This document shows positions 5,673 to 12,541 of a stretch of 12,541 bases of DNA, one piece after another. Below the pieces are notes generated by a model. That model was not told the origin of the DNA. It did not search any database and worked only from the letters and a program-made list of their open reading frames with translations. Position numbers and translations under genes: made by a program. The number at the start of each line of letters is the position of its first letter. Positions within the stretch are counted from its first letter, which is position 1. Source of the DNA: Deltaproteobacteria bacterium (GTDB taxonomy: Bacteria > Desulfobacterota > Desulfobacteria > Desulfobacterales > SURF-15); contig JAHEHB010000135.1 in the NCBI GenBank assembly GCA_024644775.1, positions 1-12,541 of the forward strand, given 5' to 3'.

Positions 5673-6515
5673 ATGCAGCTTCGTGCCCCCGCAAAAATCA
5701 ATCTTTTTTTAAAGGTTCTGGGCAAACGTCCCGACAGATACCATGAATTGTTAACCCTCATGTGTCCCATTAGCCTCTATGACGAAATATCCTTTCATTT
5801 TGATGTTAAAAAGACGATCATCCGCTGTTCTGACCCGGCCGTTCCAGAAGATGGATCAAACATCGCGTACAGGGCCGCGAAACGGTTTTTTGAAACGGTT
5901 GGGATTACAGATGGGGTTCACATATCCATCCACAAAAATATCCCGGTTGCAGCAGGCCTCGGGGGAGGAAGCAGCGATGCGGCAACCGTCCTACTAGGAT
6001 TGAATGGTTTTTTCGGCTCACCGATTTCAACACAACGGCTGCTTGAGCTTGGCACGTCGATTGGCGCAGACGTTCCCTTTTTCATTTTCCAAAAACCCGC
6101 CATCGCAACAGGTATCGGGGAGATACTGGAACCATATGATGGCTTGAAGCAGTATTCTGTCGTATTGATTTATCCGGGATTTGGGGTTTCCACGGCAGAT
6201 ATTTTCAAAAAGGTGAATTTAGGATTGACAAAATGCAAAAAAATTCATACAAGTTCTGTTTTTAAAAACAGGGTCTTCGAAGCGTCGCATCATATATGTA
6301 ACGACCTCGAACCGATAAGCGCCTCTTTATATCCGGATATTCGAGCGGCTAAAGAATCATTGTTAAGCGGTGGCGCCATCGGGGCTGCAATGTCTGGTAG
6401 CGGGTCTTCGGTATTCGGGCTGTTTACGGATTCTGAAATCGCAAAAAAAGTATGCCGGTCAATTCAAGCAGAACACTCGAACTGGCAGTTGTATCTCGTG
6501 GATTTAATCGTTTAA
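5673..6515 (+). CDS. ispE: 4-diphosphocytidyl-2-C-methyl-D-erythritol kinase
   Basis: IspE phosphorylates the 2-hydroxyl of CDP-methylerythritol with ATP, the fourth step of the MEP pathway to isoprenoids, in the cytoplasm. The 280 residues match the family size. Motifs: APAKINLFLKVLG (5-17) with catalytic K8; the GHMP kinase ATP loop PVAAGLGGGSSDAAT (91-105); GADVPFF (131-137) with catalytic D133; NDLEP (210-214); and the C-terminal AMSGSGSSVFGLF (239-251). I chose ATG 5673; a TTG at 5667 is also in frame and would add two residues. No clear Shine-Dalgarno precedes either, only GTGG (5662-5665), so translation may be weak or leader-dependent. The gene stands before tRNA-Gln and prs, a common deltaproteobacterial arrangement. 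Confidence 0.95.
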   Translation: MQLRAPAKINLFLKVLGKRPDRYHELLTLMCPISLYDEISFHFDVKKTIIRCSDPAVPEDGSNIAYRAAKRFFETVGITDGVHISIHKNIPVAAGLGGGSSDAATVLLGLNGFFGSPISTQRLLELGTSIGADVPFFIFQKPAIATGIGEILEPYDGLKQYSVVLIYPGFGVSTADIFKKVNLGLTKCKKIHTSSVFKNRVFEASHHICNDLEPISASLYPDIRAAKESLLSGGAIGAAMSGSGSSVFGLFTDSEIAKKVCRSIQAEHSNWQLYLVDLIV

Positions 6516-6534
6516 TTAAACATGGTTTTTGCTG

Positions 6535-6560
6535 ACATTGCACTGCAGACAATGTTTTTT
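6535..6560 (+). terminator. Weak terminator-like hairpin after ispE
   Basis: ACATTG (6535-6540) pairs with CAATGT (6550-6555) over a 9-nt loop, followed by a run of T (6555-6560). The stem is short and AT-rich, so termination would be partial. It separates ispE from the tRNA, whose own promoter I cannot identify. Confidence 0.35.
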
Positions 6561-6574
6561 GCATGCAATTCGAA

Positions 6575-6649
6575 TGGGGCGTCGTCAAGTGGTAAGACAC
6601 AGGATTTTGGTTCCTGCATTCGGAGGTTCGAATCCTCCCGCCCCAGCCA
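6575..6649 (+). tRNA. tRNA-Gln (anticodon TTG)
   Basis: A complete cloverleaf. The acceptor arms TGGGGCG (6575-6581) and CGCCCCA (6639-6645) pair fully. The D arm contains AGTGGTAAGAC. The anticodon stem CAGGA/TCCTG encloses the loop TTTTGGT, with TTG at 6607-6609. The T arm is GGAGG-TTCGAAT-CCTCC (6622-6638). G is the discriminator base and CCA (6647-6649) is genomically encoded. A weak hairpin, TCCCG (6668-6672) with CGGGA (6681-6685), follows and may help end the transcript. Confidence 0.97.
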
Positions 6650-6767
6650 TTTTAATTGAGACACCAGTCCCGTAATAAAGCGGGATTGAAGTTTTTCATA
6701 TTCGGTTTTCGGTGTAACCGCTTGACGGTCCAGCCGGCTTCTCGAATAGACAAGTAGGATAGAATCA

Positions 6768-7706
6768 ATGAACGGTTTTGCTATATTTTCAGGTAATTCA
6801 AATCTGGATCTCACGAAGAGAATCTGTAAATATCTGGATGTTCCACTTGGCGGTGCCGAGGTAAAGACTTTTAGCGATGGCGAAACCCTAATCGAAATAT
6901 ACGAAAATGTCCGGTTAAAAGACATTTACGTGGTTCAGTCCACCTGTTCCCCGGTGAACGAAAACCTGGTTGAATTGCTCCTTATGATTGATGCATTCAA
7001 AAGATCTTCTGCGAGCCGTATTACCGCGGTATTGCCCTACTATGGTTATGCCCGTCAGGACCGAAAGGTTGCGCCCAGGGTTCCGATCAGTGCAAAATTG
7101 GTGGCCGATTTGATTACGGTTGCAGGAGCAAACAGGGTGATCACAATGGATTTGCATGCGGGTCAAATCCAAGGTTTTTTTGATATACCGGTGGACAATC
7201 TATTTGCTGCGCCGGTTCTTCTCGATTACATGAAAACTCATTTTGATGACAATCTGGTGATTATCTCTCCGGATGCAGGCGGTGTTGAGAGAGCAAGAGC
7301 TTTTGCGAAACGGCTCAAGGTGGATCTGGCGATCATTGATAAACGACGAGATTCTCCGAATAAGGCAAAAGCGATGGCGGTTATCGGAGATGTTAAAGGA
7401 AAAATAGCGGTGATACTCGACGACATGGTCGATACGGCCGGAACCCTCACCGAGGCTGCCAGCGCCATCATGAAAAAGGGAGCGAAATCCATCCATGCTT
7501 GCTGTGCACATCCCGTGTTATCCGGTCCGGCGATTGAGCGAATCACAAATTCCTCCATCGAAACATTAATCGTAACCGATACGATTCCGTTGAACGAAAG
7601 GGTATCGGCATGTAAAAAAATCGTTGTGCTGTCCATCGCCGAACTGGTGGGGGAAGCAATTATCCGATGCCATCGCGGCGATTCGGTAACATCTTTATTT
7701 GTGTAG
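6768..7706 (+). CDS. prs: Ribose-phosphate pyrophosphokinase (PRPP synthase)
   Basis: Prs makes 5-phosphoribosyl-1-diphosphate and AMP from ribose 5-phosphate and ATP, feeding nucleotide, His, Trp and NAD synthesis. The 312 residues are typical of the class I enzyme. Motifs: FSDGE (35-39); the ATP-binding flexible loop YGYARQDRK (92-100); [12 protein letters not shown] (127-138) with the metal and catalytic His H130; [10 protein letters not shown] (167-176); DKRR (191-194); and the PRPP-binding loop [13 protein letters not shown] (215-227). AGGA (6756-6759) lies 8 nt before the ATG. Only 27 bp separate it from rplY, so the two are probably cotranscribed, as in many deltaproteobacteria. Nothing is missing or odd. 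Confidence 0.97.
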   Translation: MNGFAIFSGNSNLDLTKRICKYLDVPLGGAEVKTFSDGETLIEIYENVRLKDIYVVQSTCSPVNENLVELLLMIDAFKRSSASRITAVLPYYGYARQDRKVAPRVPISAKLVADLITVAGANRVITMDLHAGQIQGFFDIPVDNLFAAPVLLDYMKTHFDDNLVIISPDAGGVERARAFAKRLKVDLAIIDKRRDSPNKAKAMAVIGDVKGKIAVILDDMVDTAGTLTEAASAIMKKGAKSIHACCAHPVLSGPAIERITNSSIETLIVTDTIPLNERVSACKKIVVLSIAELVGEAIIRCHRGDSVTSLFV

Positions 7707-7733
7707 AAAATTGTTTACAAGGAGGCGTTACTT

Positions 7734-8387
7734 TTGGAGATTATCGAACTTAAAACGCAAATCAGAAAAACCACTGGCAATGGGCCTGCTAGAGCGTTGC
7801 GTCGCCAAGGACGTATTCCTGCCATACTTTACGGTCCGGCAAAAGAGTCACTGCTGCTTACTGTCGAAAAGGCCGAACTTGAACTGGCGCTCAAGAACCG
7901 AAGCGTTGGACAAATTGTACTGAACCTGATCATCCAAAATGGCAAAGAAAGTAAACACACTGCCATGATAAAGGAACTGCAGACCCATCCCGTAACCCGG
8001 AATTACTTTCACATTGATTTCTATGAAGTTGCGATGGATCGTAAAATCACGGTCAATGTGCCGGTGATTCCAACCGGGACGGCAAAAGGCGTGGAATTGG
8101 GCGGTGTTCTTCAAATCGTACGACGCGAGCTCGAAGTCATGTGTTTGCCAACCAACATTCCGAAAGCCTTTGAGATCGACACGACTGATCTAGATATCGG
8201 TGATTCGATCCATGTGGAGGACATACCGCATGATGAGGATGTGGAAATACCCGCAGATGTGAATTTTACGGTTATTGCCGTTCTGAGCCCGAAGGTTGAA
8301 GAAATCGAGGAAGAGGAAGCTGAAGTCGAAGAGGGTGAAGCAGAAGAAGAGGCGGGAGAGGCACCCGAAGCCGAGTCTGAAGAATAA
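7734..8387 (+). CDS. rplY: 50S ribosomal protein L25, Ctc-type
   Basis: L25 binds 5S rRNA in the large ribosomal subunit; the long Ctc form also has a C-terminal TL5-like domain. The start is a TTG with a strong GGAGG (7721-7725) 8 nt upstream. Residues 1-92 are the L25 domain (GNGPARALRRQGRIPAILYGP at 15-35; HPVTRNYFHIDFYEV at 85-99). Residues 100-187 are the beta-rich TL5 domain (VPVIPTGTAKGVELGG at 109-124; IEVEDIPH-like segment at 159-166). The last 29 residues (189-217) form a very acidic Glu/Ala tail, which is common in this family. The gene stands between prs and pth, and its stop is 3 nt before the pth start, suggesting coupled translation. Confidence 0.96.
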   Translation: MEIIELKTQIRKTTGNGPARALRRQGRIPAILYGPAKESLLLTVEKAELELALKNRSVGQIVLNLIIQNGKESKHTAMIKELQTHPVTRNYFHIDFYEVAMDRKITVNVPVIPTGTAKGVELGGVLQIVRRELEVMCLPTNIPKAFEIDTTDLDIGDSIHVEDIPHDEDVEIPADVNFTVIAVLSPKVEEIEEEEAEVEEGEAEEEAGEAPEAESEE

Positions 8388-8390
8388 TTG

Positions 8391-8987
8391 ATGCACCAAC
8401 AACGGTTACGGTTAATTGTAGGATTGGGAAATCCCGGGGATGCTTATGCGAAAACACGTCACAATGCCGGTTTCATGGTTGTTGATGAAGTAGCGGTCAT
8501 GTGTTCGATTCCACTTCAAAAGCGTAAGTTTGATGCGGTATTTGGACGCGGCGACATTGAAGGATGTCAGGTTATCCTTGCGAAACCGATGGCCTACATG
8601 AATAGAAGTGGTGCGTCTGTAAAGCGACTGGCGGACTATTTTAAGATTTCAAGCAAGGATATGCTCATGATCCATGACGACATTGACCTTGTATATGGAA
8701 GATTAAAAATCAAAGAGAAAGGAGGAGATGGCGGACATAAGGGAATAAGATCAATTATTGATGCCTTTGGAAGCGGTGAATTTCCTCGCGTTCGAGTCGG
8801 CATTGGTCGCTCAAATTCCGAGGCTTCAGTAACAGATCATGTTTTGGGGACATTCAGCTCTTATGAAAAAAAAATTCTGGGCCGGATCATTGAAAGGGCA
8901 CGGGATGCGGTTTTAACGATTCTTCGTAAGGGAACGAAAGAAACTATGAATAGATTTAACAACAAAAGAAACTTGGTTTTAAGCTAG
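8391..8987 (+). CDS. pth: Peptidyl-tRNA hydrolase
   Basis: Pth releases peptides from prematurely dropped peptidyl-tRNA in the cytoplasm. The 198 residues match the bacterial family. Motifs: VGLGNPG (10-16) with N14, TRHNAGF (22-28) with catalytic H24, [10 protein letters not shown] (65-74) with N71, and MIHDDIDL (93-100) with D96. In GGHKGIRS (114-121) a Lys replaces the Asn found in the E. coli enzyme (N114); as far as I recall, this variation occurs in other active Pth proteins. I chose ATG 8391; a TTG directly before it (8388) is equally open. No strong ribosome binding site is present, but rplY ends 3 nt upstream, so reinitiation is likely. The stop is 14 nt before the hppA start. Confidence 0.95.
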   Translation: MHQQRLRLIVGLGNPGDAYAKTRHNAGFMVVDEVAVMCSIPLQKRKFDAVFGRGDIEGCQVILAKPMAYMNRSGASVKRLADYFKISSKDMLMIHDDIDLVYGRLKIKEKGGDGGHKGIRSIIDAFGSGEFPRVRVGIGRSNSEASVTDHVLGTFSSYEKKILGRIIERARDAVLTILRKGTKETMNRFNNKRNLVLS

Positions 8988-9001
8988 GATGGAGGAAAAG
9001 A

Positions 9002-11020
9002 ATGGAATTTGTAGTCGGTAATATACCATTGGTTTGTGCACTGATCGGCATAGCAGGGGTGCTTTTTTCCATGATTATCGCTGGCGTTGTAAAAAGCGCT
9101 CCCGCAGGCAATGAGAGAATGCAGGAAATTGCCGATGCCATTAAAGAAGGTGCCATCGCATATTTAAATCGTCAATTGAAGAGTGTGGCCATCGCAGGAG
9201 CCATCATCTTCGTGATTATTTTAGCCATGCCCGGGTTGGGAATAAAAACAGCCATCGGCTTTTTAATCGGGGCGGCAGCCTCTTATGTGGCCGGATACGT
9301 CGGCATGCGCGTTTCAGTTATCGGCAATGTACGAACCGCTGAAGCTGCCAAAAACGGCCTTGCCGCAGGTCTGGCTATGGCTTTCAAGGGTGGTTCCGTG
9401 ACAGGTATGATCGTCGCCGGACTGGCCTTAACCGCTGTGGCTGGATACTATTTGGTTACACATGATGTGGTGGCCCTCGTAGCACTCGGGTTTGGCGGAA
9501 GCCTTATATCCATATTTGCTCGACTCGGCGGCGGTATCTTCACCAAGGGGGCAGATGTGGGTGCCGATCTCGTCGGAAAAGTTGAAGCCGGGATCCCAGA
9601 GGATGATCCACGCAACCCAGCCGTTATTGCGGACAATGTGGGCGACAATGTGGGGGATTGTGCCGGCATGGCGGCAGACCTTTTTGAGACTTATGCCGTT
9701 ACCGCGGTTGCCGCCATGTTGCTGGGTCATCTGCTGTATCCGGACAATCCGATGGCCACGGAGTTCCCATTGGTACTCGGTGCCATTTCGATTGTTGCCT
9801 CGATGATCGCCATGGCATTTGTAAAACTGGGAAAGAACGAATATATCATGGGCGCCCTTTATAAAGGTATGGGTGGTGCCGCCGTTCTCTCGGCGATTGG
9901 GTTCTATTATGCAACTAAAAAACTCATGACCGGTGTGGGGGATCAACCCGTCATCTATGTTTTCTATGCGGCTCTCGTCGGACTGGTGCTCACAGTTGTA
10001 ATCGTTGTTATCACCGAATACTATACCGGTATTCGCCAGCCTGTCATTTCCATTGCGGAGGCCTCGACAACGGGTCCGGCCACAAATATTATTTCTGGAC
10101 TTGCGGTTGGCATGCAAGCAACCGCTGCTCCGGTTATTGCCATCTGTTTTGCGATTTTAATCGCCCACGCTCTTGCAGGGCTTTATGGGATTGCCATGGC
10201 GGCTATGGCGATGCTTTCTATGACCGGTATGGTAATCGCCATCGATGCATACGGTCCCATTACCGACAATGCCGGCGGTATCGCAGAAATGGCGGAGATG
10301 GATGAAAGTGTGCGGGCGGTAACCGATCCATTGGATGCGGTGGGAAATACCACAAAGGCGGTAACCAAAGGCTATGCCATCGGCTCTGCCGGACTTGCAG
10401 CACTCGTACTCTTTGCGTGTTACGTTCAGGAATTTGTGCTGCAAGGCGGCGAAGGGGTGGAATTCAAATTCGAACTGGGCGACGTCAACGTGATCGTGGG
10501 TCTTTTTATCGGCGGCCTCCTCCCTTATCTGTTCGCTTCCATTGCCATGAAAGCCGTTGGGAACGCCGGCAGCGCGGTGGTCGAAGAAGTCAGACGTCAA
10601 TTTCGCGAAATACCTGGAATTATGGAAGGAACCGCCAAACCTGACTATCGTACCTGTGTGGATATCGTAACAAAATTCGCATTGAAAGAGATGATTGTCC
10701 CTGCCCTGCTACCGGTGGCAGCGCCCATCATTGTCGGTCTGTTTTTAGGAAAGATTGCCCTGGGCGGTGTTCTCATCGGAAGCATTGTTACAGGAATTTT
10801 TTTAGCAATTTCCATGACAACCGGCGGGGCGGCGTGGGATAACGCCAAGAAATACATCGAAGATGGTCATCTCGGGGGTAAAGGTAGCGATGCACACAAA
10901 GCGGCTGTAACCGGAGATACTGTCGGGGATCCGTATAAGGATACAGCCGGCCCGGCGATTAATCCGATGATTAAGATACTCAATGTGGTGGCGCTGCTGA
11001 TGGTGCCCTTCCTGATGTAA
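9002..11020 (+). CDS. hppA: Membrane-bound ion-pumping pyrophosphatase, K+-independent type
   Basis: This integral membrane protein hydrolyses cytosolic pyrophosphate and pumps protons out. It has 672 residues and about 16 hydrophobic segments, the usual topology. GGAGG (8991-8995) lies 6 nt before the ATG. The substrate and metal site is intact: D185, D189, K193, D201, D202 and N205, with D211, D215 and D219 in the [11 protein letters not shown] stretch; DNAGGIAEM (422-430); and the C-terminal WDNAKKYIE (612-620) and [10 protein letters not shown] (642-651). In [10 protein letters not shown] (448-457) the lysine K452 and threonine T455 are the marks of K+-independent H+-PPases; K+-dependent enzymes have Ala at the first position and Gly or Ala at the second. 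Pyrophosphate would come from biosynthesis and, if the host reduces sulfate, from sulfate activation. A strong terminator follows. Confidence 0.96.
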   Translation: MEFVVGNIPLVCALIGIAGVLFSMIIAGVVKSAPAGNERMQEIADAIKEGAIAYLNRQLKSVAIAGAIIFVIILAMPGLGIKTAIGFLIGAAASYVAGYVGMRVSVIGNVRTAEAAKNGLAAGLAMAFKGGSVTGMIVAGLALTAVAGYYLVTHDVVALVALGFGGSLISIFARLGGGIFTKGADVGADLVGKVEAGIPEDDPRNPAVIADNVGDNVGDCAGMAADLFETYAVTAVAAMLLGHLLYPDNPMATEFPLVLGAISIVASMIAMAFVKLGKNEYIMGALYKGMGGAAVLSAIGFYYATKKLMTGVGDQPVIYVFYAALVGLVLTVVIVVITEYYTGIRQPVISIAEASTTGPATNIISGLAVGMQATAAPVIAICFAILIAHALAGLYGIAMAAMAMLSMTGMVIAIDAYGPITDNAGGIAEMAEMDESVRAVTDPLDAVGNTTKAVTKGYAIGSAGLAALVLFACYVQEFVLQGGEGVEFKFELGDVNVIVGLFIGGLLPYLFASIAMKAVGNAGSAVVEEVRRQFREIPGIMEGTAKPDYRTCVDIVTKFALKEMIVPALLPVAAPIIVGLFLGKIALGGVLIGSIVTGIFLAISMTTGGAAWDNAKKYIEDGHLGGKGSDAHKAAVTGDTVGDPYKDTAGPAINPMIKILNVVALLMVPFLM

Positions 11021-11057
11021 TTAACACACGTATCCCAGACTAAAGCCGTATTAAAAG

Positions 11058-11093
11058 AGGATTGGCGCAGGTTTTCGCCAATCCTTTTTTTTA
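11058..11093 (+). terminator. Rho-independent terminator of hppA
   Basis: AGGATTGGCG (11058-11067) pairs perfectly with CGCCAATCCT (11076-11085) over an 8-nt loop, followed by eight T residues (11085-11092). It lies 38 bp after the hppA stop and ends the prs-to-hppA transcription block. Confidence 0.93.
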
Positions 11094-11122
11094 TTGATTG
11101 TTTCCAGAAGGGATGTTATAAA
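11094..11122 (+). promoter_or_regulatory. Sigma-70-type promoter for carD
   Basis: TTGATT (11094-11099) and TATAAA (11117-11122) are separated by exactly 17 bp, with four and five of six consensus matches. They lie just after the hppA terminator and about 77 bp before the carD start, where a promoter is expected. Confidence 0.55.
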
Positions 11123-11198
11123 ATCGATGTTCATATTTTTCGTTCACTGACCAACGTTTGTTGTAAACCTTTTAATCGTCGGGAAGAAAAGGAGAGGA

Positions 11199-11729
11199 AT
11201 GGAGGCAAAGTCAGAACTAATCAAACAAAAACTGCGGCAATTCCAGGCGGGTGATCTCGCTGTTTATCCTGCCCACGGTGTTGGGCGAATCGAAGCCATA
11301 GAATGTAAGGTTGTCAACGGTGAAAAACATGATTTTTATATCATGAAAGTGCTCGAAAGCAGCATGGTGATTATGATCCCTACCTGGAACGTCGATTCGG
11401 TGGGACTCAGAGAAATCATCGATGAAGAAGATATCCCGAAAGTGTATGAGATAATGAGTCAAAAACAGGAGACAGCCAACGAAAACCAGACCTGGAATCG
11501 TCGATACAGAGAATACATGGATAAAATTAAGACGGGCTCTCTGTACGACGTGGCAGAAGTTTTCAGGGATCTTTCACTCCTAAAACTGACGAAAGATCTT
11601 TCTTTCGGAGAACGCAAACTGTACGATACCGCTCAACTCTTGCTGGTAAAAGAACTCTCCACCGCAAAAAATACAGACGAAGCCACCATTATCTCTGAGA
11701 TCGAAACGCTATTTACCTGCGATAGTTAA
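11199..11729 (+). CDS. carD: CarD/CdnL-family RNA polymerase-binding regulator
   Basis: CarD/CdnL proteins bind the RNA polymerase beta subunit and stabilise the open complex at promoters such as those of rRNA. The 176 residues fit the short CdnL form without an AT-hook tail. The N-terminal Tudor-like RNA polymerase interaction domain covers about residues 14-75 (FQAGDLAVYPAHGVGRIEAIE; YIMKVLESSMVIMIPTWNVDSVGLR). The C-terminal helical domain covers about 85-170 (GSLYDVAEVFRDLSLLKLTKDLSFGERKLYDTAQLLLVKEL). AAAGGAG (11188-11194) precedes the ATG by 4 nt, slightly short; the purine-rich GAGAGG right before the start may also serve. It has its own promoter and probably continues into the pseudouridine synthase 14 nt downstream. 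Confidence 0.93.
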   Translation: MEAKSELIKQKLRQFQAGDLAVYPAHGVGRIEAIECKVVNGEKHDFYIMKVLESSMVIMIPTWNVDSVGLREIIDEEDIPKVYEIMSQKQETANENQTWNRRYREYMDKIKTGSLYDVAEVFRDLSLLKLTKDLSFGERKLYDTAQLLLVKELSTAKNTDEATIISEIETLFTCDS

Positions 11730-11743
11730 TTCTTTTAAATTAG

Positions 11744-12541
11744 ATGGCCAGCGGTGGCAGTTTTACATTTCTTGTCGATAAACATGAGGCGGGTTTGCGT
11801 TTAGACGCATTCGTCGCCTCGCGTCTCGCAGACTATTCCCGAACGACATCGGGCGATCTTATCCGGAATGGCCTGGTAAGCGTACAGGGCTCTCCAAAAA
11901 AGCCCGGTTACCGAATAAAAACCGATGACGAAGTCACAGGGATCATACCGCCCCCAGCGCCGATTTCATTCAAACCGGAATTCATTGAACTTCATATCCT
12001 CTATGAGGATCCGCATATTATCGTCATAAACAAACCCCCCGGGCTTGTTGTTCACCCTGCCCCCGGCCATCCAACCGGCACGCTGGTAAATGGGCTCCTT
12101 TATCATTTCCCTTCAATCGAAGGTGTCGGCACCGCACCTCGACCGGGTATTGTGCATCGACTCGATAAAGATACCTCCGGTACGTTGGTTGTTGCGAAAC
12201 GAAGCGCCGTTCATCAGCACTTAGCCAATCAATTTAAATCAAGGACCATTAAAAAGACCTATCTTGCATTGGTTCGAGGGGAGATGAAAGCAGAAAAAGG
12301 TGAGGTCTCCCTTCCTATCGGCAGACACTCGGTTCATCGCAAAAAGATGTCAACCGTTACACACAGGGGGCGCCGGGCCGAAACCCTTTGGGTAGTTCGG
12401 GAAAAATTTAAAGGTGTGACATTGCTGGAGCTTGATTTGAAGACCGGTCGCACTCACCAAATCCGAGTTCACTGTTCTGCTATTCAGCACCCAATTATCG
12501 GAGACCCCGTCTACGGTCGTCGGAGGGAAGACCGTAATCGA
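11744..12541 (+). CDS. rluD: RluA/RluD-family pseudouridine synthase, 3' end missing
   Basis: This family converts uridine to pseudouridine in 23S rRNA (RluD targets helix 69) or related RNAs. The frame is open for 266 codons to the window edge; full-length enzymes have roughly 300-325 residues, so about 40-60 are missing. An S4 RNA-binding domain covers about residues 14-66 (GLRLDAFVASRL; NGLVSVQG). The catalytic domain starts near 84 (LYEDPHIIVINKPPGLVVHP, 86-105) and contains GIVHRLDKDTSG (135-146) with the catalytic aspartate D141, followed by KKTYLALV (170-177) and the conserved LKTGRTHQIRVH (232-243) and GDPVYG (253-258). The start is the ATG at 11744, the only good start in frame; no clear Shine-Dalgarno is seen, which fits coupling to carD 14 nt upstream. 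RluD rather than RluC is favoured by motif wording, not proved. Confidence 0.9.
   Translation, partial: MASGGSFTFLVDKHEAGLRLDAFVASRLADYSRTTSGDLIRNGLVSVQGSPKKPGYRIKTDDEVTGIIPPPAPISFKPEFIELHILYEDPHIIVINKPPGLVVHPAPGHPTGTLVNGLLYHFPSIEGVGTAPRPGIVHRLDKDTSGTLVVAKRSAVHQHLANQFKSRTIKKTYLALVRGEMKAEKGEVSLPIGRHSVHRKKMSTVTHRGRRAETLWVVREKFKGVTLLELDLKTGRTHQIRVHCSAIQHPIIGDPVYGRRREDRNR

Noticed and set aside
6667..6686. Hairpin after tRNA-Gln considered as a firm terminator
   Set aside because: The stem is only 5 bp plus one G-T pair and the T tract is delayed; mentioned only with the tRNA.
6512..6925. Minus-strand frame of 137 codons containing GREDSNLRMQEPKSC
   Set aside because: That peptide is the antisense translation of the tRNA-Gln gene, a familiar false protein in databases; the rest overlaps prs.
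6768..9000. prs, rplY and pth searched for anything unusual
   Set aside because: All three have intact motifs and a common gene order; only the TTG start of rplY and the Lys in Pth were worth a note.
9428..10117. 229-codon minus-strand frame inside hppA
   Set aside because: It lies fully within a strongly conserved gene, has low-complexity His/Asn-rich composition and no domain; it is a shadow of hppA codon bias.

Overview
The window looks like chromosomal DNA of a Gram-negative anaerobe, most probably a deltaproteobacterium (Desulfobacterota, Desulfobacterales-like). This inference rests on the ispE / tRNA-Gln / prs / rplY / pth / hppA / carD / rluD gene order, the CarD-type RNA polymerase factor, the membrane pyrophosphatase, and the style of the intergenic short-period repeats. 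No search could be run, so the taxonomy is a judgement.

Left part (1-3222, + strand): after a strong terminator come a small zinc-ribbon membrane protein (188-454), an octamer tandem array (475-538), an SPFH-domain protein with three C-terminal zinc ribbons (640-1791), a 408-residue protein with two zinc ribbons and a visible internal duplication (1787-3013), and a 54-residue unknown (3058-3222). The SPFH and duplicated zinc-ribbon genes are tightly coupled. The second appears to start at an ATT codon that overlaps the TAA of the first, with a good Shine-Dalgarno. The three zinc-ribbon genes form the least familiar block of the window; the nearest characterised analogue I can think of is the Bacillus YdjGHI/PspA membrane-stress complex.

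Middle (3223-5672): a compact 112-bp element with 27-bp imperfect terminal inverted repeats and a flanking TTTA/CTTTAG duplication fills the whole gap between two converging genes. It abuts a minus-strand leucine-dehydrogenase-like amino acid dehydrogenase (3341-4393). A 359-bp divergent spacer follows, then an RraA-fold protein (4753-5436) whose D-X20-R-D motif points to an HMG/CHA-type aldolase rather than RraA proper. A repeat-rich spacer (heptamer inverted array plus a perfect 11-bp hairpin) precedes ispE.

Right part (5673-12541, + strand): a housekeeping cluster. It holds ispE (isoprenoid precursors), tRNA-Gln(TTG), prs (PRPP), rplY/ctc (ribosomal protein L25), pth (peptidyl-tRNA hydrolase) and hppA (ion-pumping pyrophosphatase with the K+-independent signature). 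These are followed by a clear Rho-independent terminator, a well-spaced promoter, carD, and an RluD-family pseudouridine synthase cut by the window end. The common thread of the right part is translation and nucleotide metabolism; hppA removes pyrophosphate and conserves its energy.
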